A stretch of DNA of 32,173 nt from Cruorifilaria tuberocauda (lineage: Eukaryota; Nematoda; Chromadorea; Rhabditida; Onchocercidae): positions 1 to 32,173 of the forward strand of contig JABVXU010000604.1 in the NCBI GenBank assembly GCA_013365365.1, given 5' to 3'. Positions 1 through 10,794 of this stretch are shown in pieces (the stretch's first letter is position 1; the number at the start of each line of letters is the position of its first letter). Under the pieces are notes generated by a model, which made no database searches, was not told the origin of the DNA, and saw only the letters and a list, made by a program, of their open reading frames with translations. Both the position numbers and the translations under genes were made by a program.

Positions 1-189
1 GAGAGAGAGAGAGAGAGGAAGCGAGAGAGAAAGAGAGATAAAGTTCTTCAAAGTCTCGTTAATTGACAACAACCACCTATGAAGCAATAAGTAAATGGAT
101 TTAAAAGGAATACGTAAGCTTTGTTAAGCTCTTCCGTGTTATAGCTATTGGAACTAAACAATGCAACTTATTTATATTTTATCATTTCT

Positions 190-365
190 TTTAACCTAAC
201 TTCTATTTGCACTCTAAGAACTCTCAGTGATTGACGCCTGAAAGTTACTTTTAATCTATCTTACGCACTCCAAGAACTGGCAGAGATTTAATCCTGAAAG
301 TTCCTTTTAATCTAACTTATATTTGCACTCTAAGAATTCTCAGTGATTGACTCCTAAATGTTCCT
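190..365. repeat. Imperfect tandem repeat, about 58 bp, three copies
   Basis: A block beginning CACTCTAAGAACTCTCAG recurs with changes at about 210, 266 and 326. Each copy is followed by a CCTGAAAGTT-like and CTTTTAATCTA-like segment. The spacing is 56 and 60 bp. There is no coding potential. Confidence 0.75.
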
Positions 366-2146
366 TTTTCCTTACATAATTTCTTCATATGCTATATTTA
401 TTTGCATTAGAATGATTTCATTGATAATAGAATGTATTTTATGGTTGCTTGAAAGTAACGATAATGTTAGTAATAAAGTATATATTAAGTAATTCTGTAA
501 AAACATTAAGAGACTATTTTTTTTATCAACAAACGTCATTGACATACGTAATCATATTAATATCTTGTTAGCTTCAAATTTCTCAATTCATAAATTTTAC
601 TTTTATGGAATGAATTTATGGAAGTTTTTTTTTGCACTGAAAAATTCAAACATTTAAATGGAGAGTTATACGCTCTGATTAATCCATTTTAGTTTGTTTA
701 GCTTTAAGCTTTATAAGTTATAAGCTATAAGCAATACCGGATATCCATTAGAATAGTGATTTACTCAAAAACGAAGTTTTTTTTCCCTACTTATATTTAA
801 CTTTTTTTTAATTTAAATCATTTTCATAATTTTTTTTTAATAAAATTTTTTTTGTAAATTTTAAATTTCTTAATCTTTCATCTTGCGTTCTGTAATTTTG
901 TTTTTCTTTTCAAACATTATTTACTTTAAGTATTATTTACTTTTTTGTATATTTGATATTTGTTATATTTTTTCTTTTCAAATATTACTTACTTTAACTT
1001 ACTTTGATCAAATATTGCTTACTTAAGTATTCTTTACTTTAATTATTTAATGTAAAAAAAAACGAAAGCATTTTAAGCAAATAGTTTATTAAGGAAGTGA
1101 AATGGAGAAAATTTCATGAGTTTAAATTTCGATTTACGAGGAGATTTTAATTCATATAATTTGTTATTAACATATCTCTCTTTAAATTAATAAATTTTAG
1201 ACCAAAGATTTTTCATATCTTGAAATTGAGAATAATCAGTGTATGAATTAGTAATAGTTCATTTGATTGTAGGTTTGATTTGAATAATTGATTATGAATA
1301 ATTTTCATAAAATCAAGCAATAAATTATAGTTAGCATATCAAATGATAAATTTGAAAAATCCACCATTCATTTCGAATCAAGTAATTTCTCTTTTATTTT
1401 GGAATTCCCAAATTTCTCATTGGAAAATTTCAAGCAAAGGAATTATAAGTTATCATAACTTTATCATTTAGCTTTTAACTGATGATTTTGTTCAAAAAAA
1501 AAAAAACTTTTTTTAAAAATAGGTTCAATAAATGAGAAATTGATAGCTCTACATTGATAATATCAAACAACCATGATCTTATCAAGAAGAAAAGAAATGA
1601 TAACAATAATAGATTGAAAGTATTGTTATCACTTCCTGATATTACCTGTATATATATGTACTCTGTTGAATTTCCGTATTGTTTATCTAGCATTATCAAT
1701 CTACCTGATAGGATCTCAGGTGAATAAATATATCATAGAATTTAACATTTCTTTTTCTCGAAAAGTTTTGTTTCTTTTTTTTTTGCAAACTAAAATATTT
1801 TATAGTCTACACATTTTCGAAACTTTTTTTGATAATAAAAATTTATACAATAATATTTTACAAAAATATTAAAACAATATGAAAATTATTATTGTAAATA
1901 AAACAAAAAATAAATAATGTTACTTTATTCATCATATTATCATTGTTACTTTCTTATCATTTCTTATCATTGTAATGATAAAATAACAGTTCGCATCAAA
2001 TTATTTAAAATGCTCAATAATTAAATATAAATAGAAAATTGCTTGAATTAAAAAGAGTGTGCGGTAATCCTTGAAGAATAGCCATGAAATTTAAAATTAA
2101 TCGCTTGTACTTACTGAAACGAAAGGGAAAAAAAAAGACGGAGAGG

Positions 2147-2176
2147 AAACGAGAGAGAGAGAGAGAGAGAGAGGGA
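2147..2176. repeat. (GA)n microsatellite
   Basis: An uninterrupted GA dinucleotide tract lies inside a wider purine-rich block (about 2120-2200). It gives rise to a spurious minus-strand Ser/Leu-rich ORF. Confidence 0.9.
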
Positions 2177-3442
2177 AAAAGAGAGAGAAAGAGAGATTTT
2201 TAGAGGAAAAATAAAAAACAATAAACAAAAAGCTATTTTTTCGGAAATTAAAAAAAATAAAATGAATTGCATTTCATAAAGATCATATAGCAATATTGAT
2301 TTTTTTAAAGTTTTCTATAAAAAATATTTTTGGATTAAAAATATATTTTGATAAAATTCTTCATGATAATAACATCATTGATATTGATTTTTTATAAAAT
2401 ATTTCCCTTTTTTTTCTCGTTTTTTTTTTTTTAAATTCTTGCATCATTTTTTACCATTCATTATTTGCAATATCAACGAGTCAGCAAATTTGTCAAAATT
2501 TTTATTTGCTTTTTACAACTCAAGTAAATTTATCATTAGCCTGAAAAAAGAAATGAACGAATGAGAATTATTATTATTATGATGATGGAGGAATGTCGAG
2601 AGTTTCAGTCAAATTAAATAGGTTGATTAAGCTTTATGTTTCATAGCTTTAATCTCAAACAGTCACTTCAATATTATCCCGGCTAATGACAAGTTTTTTT
2701 TTTGAATTTCATTCATTTAAATTACATGCACTGATATCACTGATATTCAAATAGGAAGAGAAAAAAAGAAAGAAAGAAAGCAAATAAATCGATTTCAATT
2801 TCATTTCAAGTTCAAATTTCATCTATTAATATCAGTGATTGAAAAAAGGGAGTAAATGTATTAAAATATTACTTTAAAATATTAAGTAATTAAAATATTA
2901 CTTTTAATGGATATACTTCTAAAGTTAAATTAAAATATTCTCAATTAAACAGTATTATTGATAACTAAATATGATTAAAACAGTATCACTGATAACTAAG
3001 TATGGCAATAAATAAATCGATTAATTCAAATATCGATTAATAGGTTTAACTCTTAATTAAAATAGTGTGAAATAAAATTTGATCACCAGCTTATTGATAA
3101 TTTCAATACTTCATTTAAATCACTATTTTTGCCTACATAAGTAATCACTATCATTTATGATCGAATAATTATCATTTATCTTACTTATTTATCCGATAAA
3201 TATGTTTTCTTTTTTTGTAATTTTAACTTATTATGAAAATTTATGCCTCTTTTTTTTTTGCTTGAAATATAAAAATTTTCAAAAAATTTCAAATGAAAAA
3301 AGAATGTAATATGAAAAAGTTTATCAATTTATCAGCAAATTTATGATTTCTATCGTAAATGTTTTTTTTTACAATCCGTTCGAATAATTATTGTTTTTTC
3401 TTTTTGTTAAAAATTTTTTAATTATTTAAGAGAAGTATATGG

Positions 3443-4253
3443 ATGATGTTATCAGCAACTTGCTATGCTTTATCATCTTTAATCACCATTCCTCTATTCT
3501 TCATTCATGTAACAGCTGAAGAATATAATAAAGGTTATCATTTCTCAAAAAAATTTTAAAATTACTGCAATTAATTAAATTCTTATCAGATTATAGAGTT
3601 AATTAAGTTTGTTTTTTTTTTAATTTTAAAATTCTTACAATTAATAAATTTTATATTTTAAATTTTAAAACTGTTATGATTAAATTCTTATCAAATTATA
3701 GGATTAATTAAGTTTATTTTTTTAATTAAAAAATTGTTATAATTGAAGAATATAATAAAGGTTATCATTTTTCAAACAAAAATTATTGTAATCACATTTT
3801 TATCAGATTATAAGGTTAATCAAGTTTATTTTTTAATTTTGTAATTAAATTCTTATCAGATGATCAGGTTAATCAGGTGATAATTCTCCCGTTCCCTTCA
3901 ATTCTTATCATTTATAACCGAATAGTTTAATTTGGAGGAAAGTAGAAAGTTGATAAGCTGGAAATTGTAAGCCATGATAGCTCAGTCGGGAGAGCGTTAG
4001 ACTGAAGATCTAAAGGTCGCCGGTTCGATCCCGGCTCGTGGCACCTGTGGCTCCACTTTTTCTCCTCAAAAATTTCGTCAGAAAATCGATGTGACGAATG
4101 ATGCAATGAAGGGGCTAAAGTCAGGCTGAGTGGTCTAGTGGTATGATTCTCGCTTCGGGTGCGAGAGGTCCCGGTTTCGATCACCGGCTCAGCCCTCCTG
4201 TTTTGCAATCTTTACTTTCTCATTACATTGCTACACCAATACTTCTCACATGC

Positions 4254-4299
<46 letters not shown>

Positions 4300-6065
4300 G
4301 TTTTCTGGGTGATAAGTGAGGAGATGATAGCTGATATGTTATGGTAGATTTTCTCTTTTTTAGTAAAGTTTATTCAATAGCTGAACTTAACTGATAAAAC
4401 ATTAAACTGTTGGTAACATGGGAAAATTCCTCGAAGATATCTCTATTATCGTGATATGATAGAGTATTTGATAGTATCATAATAAGATGATTAATGCTAA
4501 CTGATAAAATATTTCACTGATAATAACATTGGAAAAATCCTCCGAGATATCTCTATTATGATAGAGTATTTGATAGTATCATGATAAGATAAATCAACTA
4601 ATTAATTAATCAATTACCTTCATTTACTTAATATTACATTTCTTTTTTTCTTTTTGATGAAAATAATTTGTAGTTTTACAGCGAGTTTATCGAATTCAAA
4701 ACGGAAATGTTTCCAATGCAATATGCCATATGAATGTAATTTAGGATTATGTTACGGTGATTACTGTATCAAATCAATTGGTAAGAAATGGTTATTTCTT
4801 GAAATTTTACATTCATTTTAGATTTTTAAAAAAATTTTTAAAAACACCTTACAGTATTTCATGTAAAATAAACATTTATCAAATAATAATTCTTTTTTTC
4901 AGCAAGTGATCAATACGTTAGTAAAGGATGTGAAAATAGAACATTCAGGTAAAAATTTACCATGCAATTGTACAGTTGGTTTTGGTTTTACGGTAATATT
5001 TAGAAATAATTGATAAATTTAAAAATTATTGAGATCAAAAGAAAAAATTGCTGAACTTTTTTTTAATTATTTTTTTGAATTTTGAATTTATTAGTGTTTT
5101 TTTTTGTAAATTTTATTGCATTTTTTTGAAATTAGGTAATTCTATTACGGTGCGATGATTTTTGAGGAAATGCGATAGAGTTGTAGAAATTTAGCTTTAA
5201 AATGTGGAAGGTATAAAAATATGAAATATGAATATACGAAAATATAAAAATATGAAAATTTATGAAAAAATGCGAAAATTTTTCAAAATATTAAAATATA
5301 AAAATTTATGCATATGAAAATTTAGAAAAAATAAGAAAATTTTTCAAAATATGAAAATATGAAAATTTGAATATTAATATACGAAAATATGAAATTATGA
5401 AAATTTATGAAAAAATATGAAAATTTTTCAAATTCTGAAAAGATATATTGTTAAGTGTATTTAAATTAATTTTAATATTGTCGTGGAAGTTCAATGTCGG
5501 ACGAGTAGTTTTTGGAAGAGCTCTGAGACAGGCGTTTGTGTTTTTTGGGAGGGATGAAGGAAACCCACCTAACCAGCCAAGTTCTAAATCTTTCGGTGAG
5601 AATAAGAAGATTTAATATGTAGGCGCAAATGGTGCCAAGGTAGAATATAAAAATGCGTCATTGACGTATGAGATATAACAAAGAAAGGGATGTGGAAGAT
5701 AATTAACAGTATGATAAGAACACTGATGTAGAGATAATGACTACGATCATTTGATAATGGTATTGTACCGTATCTTAATATACAATGACGAGAATTGACA
5801 TTGTATATAATTTGATCCTTTTTTTCGGATTTCCCAACAATTATATTGAAATTTTAGATTAATAAATGGTGAATCATATATGCAGAAAAATTCAAATTTC
5901 ATCCAGAATTCACATTGTACCATGGAACATATGTTTGGTATTCAGAATATTATTTGTTACTGTAACAATATTGACTTTTGTAATAGGAGTGAAAAAATCT
6001 ACAGTAACTTCACTACGATATCATTCGTTACTCTCTTTCTACTGCTATTTAATTTGATTATGTAA
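3443..6065 (+). CDS. Secreted/anchored Ly6-type (activin-receptor-like) cysteine-rich protein, four exons
   Basis: Exons are 3443-3533, 4682-4780, 4903-4948 and 5858-6065. All junctions are GT..AG with matching phases (1, 1, 2), giving 147 residues. Seen: residues 1-25 are a signal peptide (hydrophobic SLITIPLFFIHV). Ten cysteines follow at 40, 43, 49, 54, 59, 73, 99, 112, 114 and 120, opening with CFQC and closing with CYCNNIDFCN. The last 15 residues are hydrophobic (SFVTLFLLLFNLIM), suggesting a GPI signal or membrane anchor. Family knowledge: CxxC at the start and CxCNxDxCN at the end mark the three-finger Ly6/activin-receptor ectodomain, which is expanded in nematodes as small surface proteins. 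No kinase domain follows, so this is not a TGF-beta receptor. NRT at 75-77 is a glycosylation sequon. An AAG acceptor at 3428-3430, just before the start, could be an SL trans-splice site. ATG 3443 was chosen because it opens the signal-peptide frame; ATG 3439 is in another frame and soon stops. Ligand and role are unknown. Confidence 0.85.
3517..3870 (+). repeat. Tandem repeats duplicating the exon 1 splice donor
   Basis: The 27 bases at 3517-3543, which span the exon 1/intron 1 boundary of the Ly6-type gene, recur unchanged at 3744-3770. A second motif, AATTCTTATCAGATTATA with a following GTTAATTAAG-like block, recurs at about 3579, 3685, 3799 and 3848. The array lies in intron 1, upstream of the tRNA genes. 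Confidence 0.75.
3971..4043 (+). tRNA. tRNA-Phe (anticodon GAA)
   Basis: The 73-nt gene folds without mismatch apart from one G-T pair. The acceptor GCCATGA pairs with TCGTGGC and the discriminator is A. The D arm is GCTC/GAGC, the anticodon stem is TTAGA/TCTAA with loop CTGAAGA, and the T arm is GCCGG/CCGGC with loop TTCGATC. The anticodon GAA is at 4004-4006. There is no intron. A T5 run at 4057-4061 serves as the likely Pol III terminator. The gene lies in intron 1 of the Ly6-type gene, on the same strand. Confidence 0.97.
4057..4061 (+). terminator. Pol III terminator of tRNA-Phe
   Basis: A run of five T lies 13 nt after the tRNA-Phe 3' end, the usual RNA polymerase III stop signal. Confidence 0.7.
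4124..4195 (+). tRNA. tRNA-Pro (anticodon CGG)
   Basis: The 72-nt gene has acceptor GGCTGAG pairing fully with CTCAGCC. The anticodon stem is CTCGC/GCGAG with loop TTCGGGT and anticodon CGG at 4156-4158. The T arm is CCGGT/ACCGG with loop TTCGATC. The body matches the conserved eukaryotic tRNA-Pro pattern. It starts 80 nt after tRNA-Phe. A TTTT at 4201-4204 is the probable terminator. Confidence 0.96.
4201..4204 (+). terminator. Pol III terminator of tRNA-Pro
   Basis: A T4 run begins six bases after the tRNA-Pro discriminator base. Confidence 0.6.
4257..4298. repeat. (CT)n microsatellite
   Basis: A long CT dinucleotide tract with one TTT interruption near its end lies about 60 bp downstream of tRNA-Pro, still inside intron 1. 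Confidence 0.95.
4386..4595. repeat. Two-copy tandem duplication, about 110 bp, in intron 1
   Basis: Copy 1 (about 4390-4495) and copy 2 (about 4499-4592) share AACTGATAAAA, AACATNGGAAAAATCC and GATATCTCTATTAT. They also share GATAGAGTATTTGATAGTAT. Small indels separate them. Confidence 0.8.
5205..5445. repeat. Degenerate AT satellite (TATGAAAAT-type) in intron 3
   Basis: The block is built from variants of TATGAAAATTTATGAAAAAA and GAAAATTTTTCAAAATAT, with an apparent higher-order spacing of roughly 60-180 bp. It has no coding content. Confidence 0.65.
5460..5780 (-). pseudogene. Antisense fragment of a multipass membrane protein, possibly a GPCR tail
   Basis: The segment is less AT-rich than the surrounding intron. 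Read on the minus strand it stays in one frame from about 5778 down to 5467, interrupted by only two stops (near 5708 and 5657). A hydrophobic stretch beginning MIVVIISTSVFLSYC precedes the first stop. After the second stop comes FIFYLGTICAYILNLLILTE, then RFRTWLVRW and a basic, Ser-rich tail ending at a stop. A membrane helix followed by an ERFR-type amphipathic segment and a polar tail resembles TM7, helix 8 and the cytoplasmic tail of rhodopsin-family receptors. No acceptor AG lies in the right place to splice out the stops. I infer a decayed exon or retrocopy. Family assignment is weak, and it could be another transporter-like remnant. Confidence 0.35.
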
Positions 6066-7082
6066 TTCTGATACTAATGCCATTTTTTTAATTCTGATGC
6101 AGTCTTCTAGCTTTGATGCTATTTAATTTCATTTTCTATTTCAGATGCTACTTTAATTTCATCTTCTAGTTCTAATGCTTTCATTTAATTTCATTTTCTA
6201 GTTTTGATGCTTTCATTTAATTTCATTTTTCAACTTTTTTTTAAGCAAAAAAAAAGTTCTGCAAAAAATTCTGCAAATGCTCTGTAATGAATAAGATTTT
6301 TTATTTTTTTAAATAACATTTTACGATTTTTCGGAAAGATGAAATTTCTAACTGCTGAAATTAGAATTGAAAATGTATGCACATTTCAAATTTAACAAAG
6401 CTTCCGTTTTCCGTAACTCCACTTGCAACCTCACACATACATAATTTTTTTTATTTGAAAATTATTCCTTTTTTAAGTTATATTTTCATTTTCTAAAATT
6501 TTGTTGTAAACTGTAAACTTAAATCAAAATTTGGCGCAATTACATTTCTCATATGCTGGTGAATAAATAACTCGCAGTATATTGTTTTTCAATCATACAG
6601 TTGAATTCATATCAACTTATAGATTTTTATTCTTAATAAAAATAACGAATAAAATTAGGAAAAAAATTACTTTAATCGTAAACTGTACTTGCAATTTTAC
6701 CATCTAAACTGATCAAAGATAACAAGAAAAACCCTAATTATTTACTCTTTACCTAAATATTCCCATAGCAATTTCTTATCGTTTATTTTTATTAAACAAT
6801 AATAATGAAATGAAACATTGTTATAATGATATTAACACGTACAGTTGCAAATTAAAATGATGCATGAAATTTGATAACATTATGAGCATTTCAAGTATAT
6901 GAACAAAATTGAATGTATGCTACAATGAGTTTTGTTCTTTTCTCACTGATAAGTAAGATGTACATTGATAAAAATTTTTAATAAGTAATTCTATAATACA
7001 ATTTGAAGAAAGAGTGAAATTCAATCTATCGAAAGTTTCATGATTTGTAAAATTTTCAATTTGATTAATATACACTCCTATA
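6066..7082. other. Convergent intergenic region between Ly6-type and synaptotagmin-like genes
   Basis: The segment holds the 3' flanks of two converging genes. At 6050-6235 there are repeats of a TTTAATTTCATTTTCTAGTT-type unit followed by TTTGATGCT, probably in the 3' UTR of the Ly6-type gene. The rest is AT-rich without exons. A minus-strand AATAAA (TTTATT on plus) near 6783 could serve the synaptotagmin-like gene. Confidence 0.5.
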
Positions 7083-7401
7083 TTAGCTTTTAAACAAACG
7101 ATGCCACATACATATTGGTAAACCGGTTTTCCGAATCATTTGTAACCAATGAGCACATCCGGCTCCCGGACACATTGGACCAATTACACAATGTCCAACT
7201 GGAATTGGTCCACGATTACAATTAGCCGGATCAGTATCGAACATCTATAAGAGATTATTTTTATCCATCAATCTATTATGTCCTATCGATCTTATCAATC
7301 TACTATGATATTATCAATTATTTGCTCATATCTTACAATATATGTAATTAATTTTCTCACTGATAAGTAAGATGTACATTGATAAAAATTTTTAATAAGT
7401 T
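6938..7401. repeat. 49-bp direct repeats flanking the last synaptotagmin-like exon
   Basis: A block starting TTTTCTCACTGATAAGTAAG and continuing through a GATAAAAATTTTTAATAAGT stretch occurs near-identically at about 6938-6986 and again at about 7352-7401. The two copies sit about 414 bp apart and bracket the terminal coding exon (7083-7244). Confidence 0.8.
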
Positions 7402-9891
7402 AATAATTGCAAAACTTATCGGTACTTGCAAAAGTATTGTAAGATGAAAGATGAAAGTTTAATTGAATAAAATAAATTCACCTAAAACAAACACTGATAA
7501 ATAGTAAATGAATAATAGGTATGAAAGAGAGAACTATAACTATTTATAACTAAAACATTATAACTATAATTATAACTATAACTAAAACATTATAACTATT
7601 GTAACTATAAAATTGTGCAATTTTTTCTCTTTGGAAGCAATTAAATAGGTATTTTTTAATTTTGAATTCATTCGTTTCTTTTTAAAAAAAAAATAAAAAA
7701 GAAATTACGAATAACAATACATACTTCGATGACAATATGACACCTATCAAGCATTTGTGGCGTGACGTGAAATAGGAAGGACTCGGAAAAGATGGCGTCA
7801 GTTGGACGTATTATAAGCGTTGCATTCGAACAACTAGTTGAGGAGGACGATGACGCAGAACTTGGCGTTTGTCGTAAACTAAAGTAAAAATTCGATTTAA
7901 TCAATAGTACTTTATGATTATCAGAAAAATTATTTCCTCACTTTTTCTTTTTGAATTAATTGTGTTCGTATCTCATGTAAATTTTATTCATGTAAATTGT
8001 TCGGATTTCATGATGTGAAGTTACTTTATGATAAAGTACTACTGATACTGATAACATAATACCAAGAGTAAGCATTATTCCTTATATTTTCTCTAATATT
8101 TTTGTATTTCGCGAATTACCTTTCGAATTTTATTCCTCTCATTTATTTTATAAATAAGTAATGACATTCAATATATCTACAGTATTTCATTTCACATTAT
8201 TGTATGATAACATAATTTTACAAAAATATAATTTAAAATTTCGTACAAAAAAATTAAATTATATTTTTGTAAATTAAAATTATGTTATCATACAATAATG
8301 TGAAACGAAATACTGCAAATACATTGAATGAAATCATCGATCAAATATAAATTTACCGATAAGTATACATGATACTATTATCAAGATATAAGTATCAGGT
8401 TTTCAAAATTCATATTTGTTTTTTAGAATCACATTTCTGAAATTTTAAACTGATAAAATTGAACTAATAAATATTTCCTACCAATTAGTGGTGAGGCATC
8501 TATTACAAACGAACGTTGGTGTTACCGTTGTTTGTTTCTGTTCCAATAAACGACGTTTCTCGAATAACATTACCCGTGCAAATGGTTCTAAAATAAATTC
8601 ATCTTATTAACATTTTAAGAAGTTTAAATCTAAAATTTAAAATATACGTGAAGAAAACTTACTATTATTAAAAGGTAATAATTTAGCCTTTTTAACAGTA
8701 GCTGTTACAAATTGAACATTTGGCGCATATGTTAGAATAGTTAGCACTTCTGTTTCATATTTTACGTTCTGAAAAAAAAAATTTTTTTTTCTTATTCTTT
8801 TCTAAATGTTAGAAGTTTTAGTATTTTTTGATCCTAATTGAAGAATTCTGTAAATACAAAAATAGCAAAAGCATTCGAAAAGAGAAAAAAAACGATACGG
8901 AAACGGTAAATGGCAAGAGATGGAAACGGTAAACGGAGAGAGACGGAAACGGTAGATAGAGAAATAGCAAAAGTGATTACGGTAAATCCTTTTATTCTTT
9001 TTATTTGTTTTACAATCTTTTTGATAAATTTAAATTTTTAAATATAATTCTCTTCTATAAATTTAAAATTGACAAAAAATTTTGAATGAATTTAAAAAAA
9101 AAAGATGAAAAGATACGGGGGAAGTATCGGCACAAGAAAGTGATATATCAATTTCATCTCCTTTTTCCGTCCTTGCTAATTGTTCCGGTAATGTTTCCGG
9201 TTCTGTTTGAAAAATTCGTTCCTCAAATTCGCAATCAAACAAATTTCGTGGTGCATTTTCTTCATTTGATAGAAATTTGGTTAAAGCATCCTTATGTGAT
9301 GCTACTTTTTCACCTTTTAATTCTGTAATATATGTTCAATTTTAATATTTTTCAACAATTGAATAAAATCAAAATTTTTATTTTTCAATTTTGATAGTAA
9401 GTGAATAATAACACGCATATTATCATTTATCAATTGATAACCAAAAGGATATAAATTGATAAAAATGAAAATTATCAAAGTAGATGTTGATAATTAAACA
9501 CAATATATTACCACCATGCTTATCACCCCATTCACGAAATTCATGTCTAGCTGCACGTCCAAATCGATGTGCACCATGTTTTAATTCAGTATTATTACGA
9601 TTAGCACGAGCTGCAGGTGAAGCTTGATTTTTACCAGCTTTAATCATTGATTTTGGAGCCCATGATGCTGATTGATCAGCACCAGCTTGTGATGGTGGCT
9701 AAAATTTTCCATATATATTCAATGTATTGATTGAGATAGAAATAAACTTTTGAAAATTTGCAGCAATGATAATTGATAATTGATAATTTAAAAATGATAA
9801 TAAGCGTAACCAATTTATGTAATTGTACGGCATAATGTGGTCGATTATTTAATGATTGATATTCGAAGAAATGTTTTGCTAGAAAATTCAT
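7083..9891 (-). CDS. Synaptotagmin-like protein with a single C2B-type domain, seven exons
   Basis: Exons on the minus strand are 9891-9811, 9698-9512, 9322-9117, 8768-8663, 8587-8482, 7878-7725 and 7244-7083. All junctions are GT..AG with agreeing phases, giving 333 residues. Seen: residues 1-158 are polar without a recognised fold. Residues 159-333 read as one C2 domain: a first strand EVLTILTYAPNVQFVTATVK, a basic strand EKRRLLEQKQTTVTPTF, SESFLFHV, loop 3 FDTDP (282-286), then HW (312-313) and PICMWHRL (323-330). Known: the HW..M..PI..WH ending is the hallmark of synaptotagmin C2B domains, which bind acidic membranes and SNAREs. Odd: the loop 1 aspartates are missing (KLLPFNNKPFARV), and a Ser-rich insert sits at about 229-250. 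There is no C2A and no transmembrane segment in this model, so Ca2+-independent binding is inferred. The start is tentative: ATG 9891 follows a TTTTCAG acceptor by three bases (SL trans-splice, or an unfound upstream exon). The exact paralogue is unknown. Confidence 0.85.
8165..8330. mobile_element. 166-bp hairpin element (MITE-like inverted repeat) in an intron
   Basis: Two arms of about 72-75 bp are near-perfect inverted complements. The left arm starts CATTCAATATATCTACAGTA at 8165 and the right arm ends with the mirrored GTATTTGCAGTATTTCG-type complement at 8330. They are separated by a loop of about 18 nt centred near 8245. It lies between exons 5 and 6 of the synaptotagmin-like gene. Short length, terminal inversion and lack of coding capacity fit a foldback or MITE. 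A clear target-site duplication is not visible. Confidence 0.75.
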
Positions 9892-10738
9892 TCCCTGAAA
9901 AGAATGAAAAAAGAACAATTATGAATATCGATTGATCAATCAAGAAATCAATTGATCATTTTTAATTTCAACTGTTCTTTAATTCTAATAATTTAAATTC
10001 GAATTACTACTGTTTCCGTTCTTTTTTTTCACTAGCTTACCTTTGTAACTATTCATTGTAAATATTTGTTGAAATGAAATGAAATGAAATGAAATTAATG
10101 AGAAAACAAATTCATTCTTTTTCATAAATCAATTGGAAGATTGACTCAATTTTAAAATTTCAATAATACTACTCAAATGAAATTTAAATAATCCTAGTTA
10201 AATATATTAATATCTCAATAAACAGCTTTCTTATATTTATCATTTCATATTTTAGAAATATGAAATGGAATATTTCAATGATAGAAATAATGAATAATTC
10301 TCATGAACTTTCAAGAAGGTGCTAGTTATAGAGAAGAATTTAATTGTCAGTTATCAGGAAATTCTAAATTACATGATAGCATTTATCATAAAATTTTCTC
10401 AGTTATGATTATCTCAATACTTATCCATTTGTAAAATGTAATCAATGAATATTATTTTATGTATTGAACAATTTGTTCCATTTTATAGCGATAAGTTTGT
10501 TAGCATTGTTTTCACTTATCTTTGATCTGTATCACCATTTATCATAAGTATCATTTATCTGAATAATCAGTTATCACTTATTTCATTTTATTCATTTTGT
10601 CAGGAAGCTATGAACTATGAAATGAAACTGTTATAAATCACATGTGATTTATTGATAATGACTTCATGGCTACTATCATAAACTCAATGAAATTCAGAAA
10701 AGATAATAATCATTAATTAATATTAATTGACATTAATG

Positions 10739-10740
<2 letters not shown>

Positions 10741-10791
<51 letters not shown>
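10741..10791. repeat. (AAT)n microsatellite
   Basis: About 17 uninterrupted copies of the trinucleotide TAA/AAT are present. Confidence 0.97.

Positions 10792-10794
<3 letters not shown>

Larger units (their letters stand above)
1..3442. other. AT-rich repetitive intergenic region, no gene recognised
   Basis: I found no convincing exon on either strand. The stretch holds long A and T runs, a GA-rich start (1-40), a three-copy repeat near 190-365 and a (GA)n tract near 2150-2175. The short ORFs here are low-complexity or Phe/Leu/Ser-rich translations of repeats and have no codon structure that I trust. Confidence 0.7.

Noticed and set aside
2111..2293. Minus-strand Ser/Leu-rich ORF
   Set aside because: It is a translation of the (GA)n microsatellite and flanking purine tract, with no splice or codon support.
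3927..4208. Minus-strand ORF of 93 codons over the tRNA genes
   Set aside because: The open frame is an artefact of the GC-rich tRNA-Phe and tRNA-Pro sequences read in reverse.
4949..5011. Cys-containing frame LPCNCTVGFGFT directly after exon 3
   Set aside because: It looked like a continuation of the Ly6-type domain but is in the wrong frame. The real continuation (CYCNNIDFCN) is found in frame at exon 4, so this is intron sequence.
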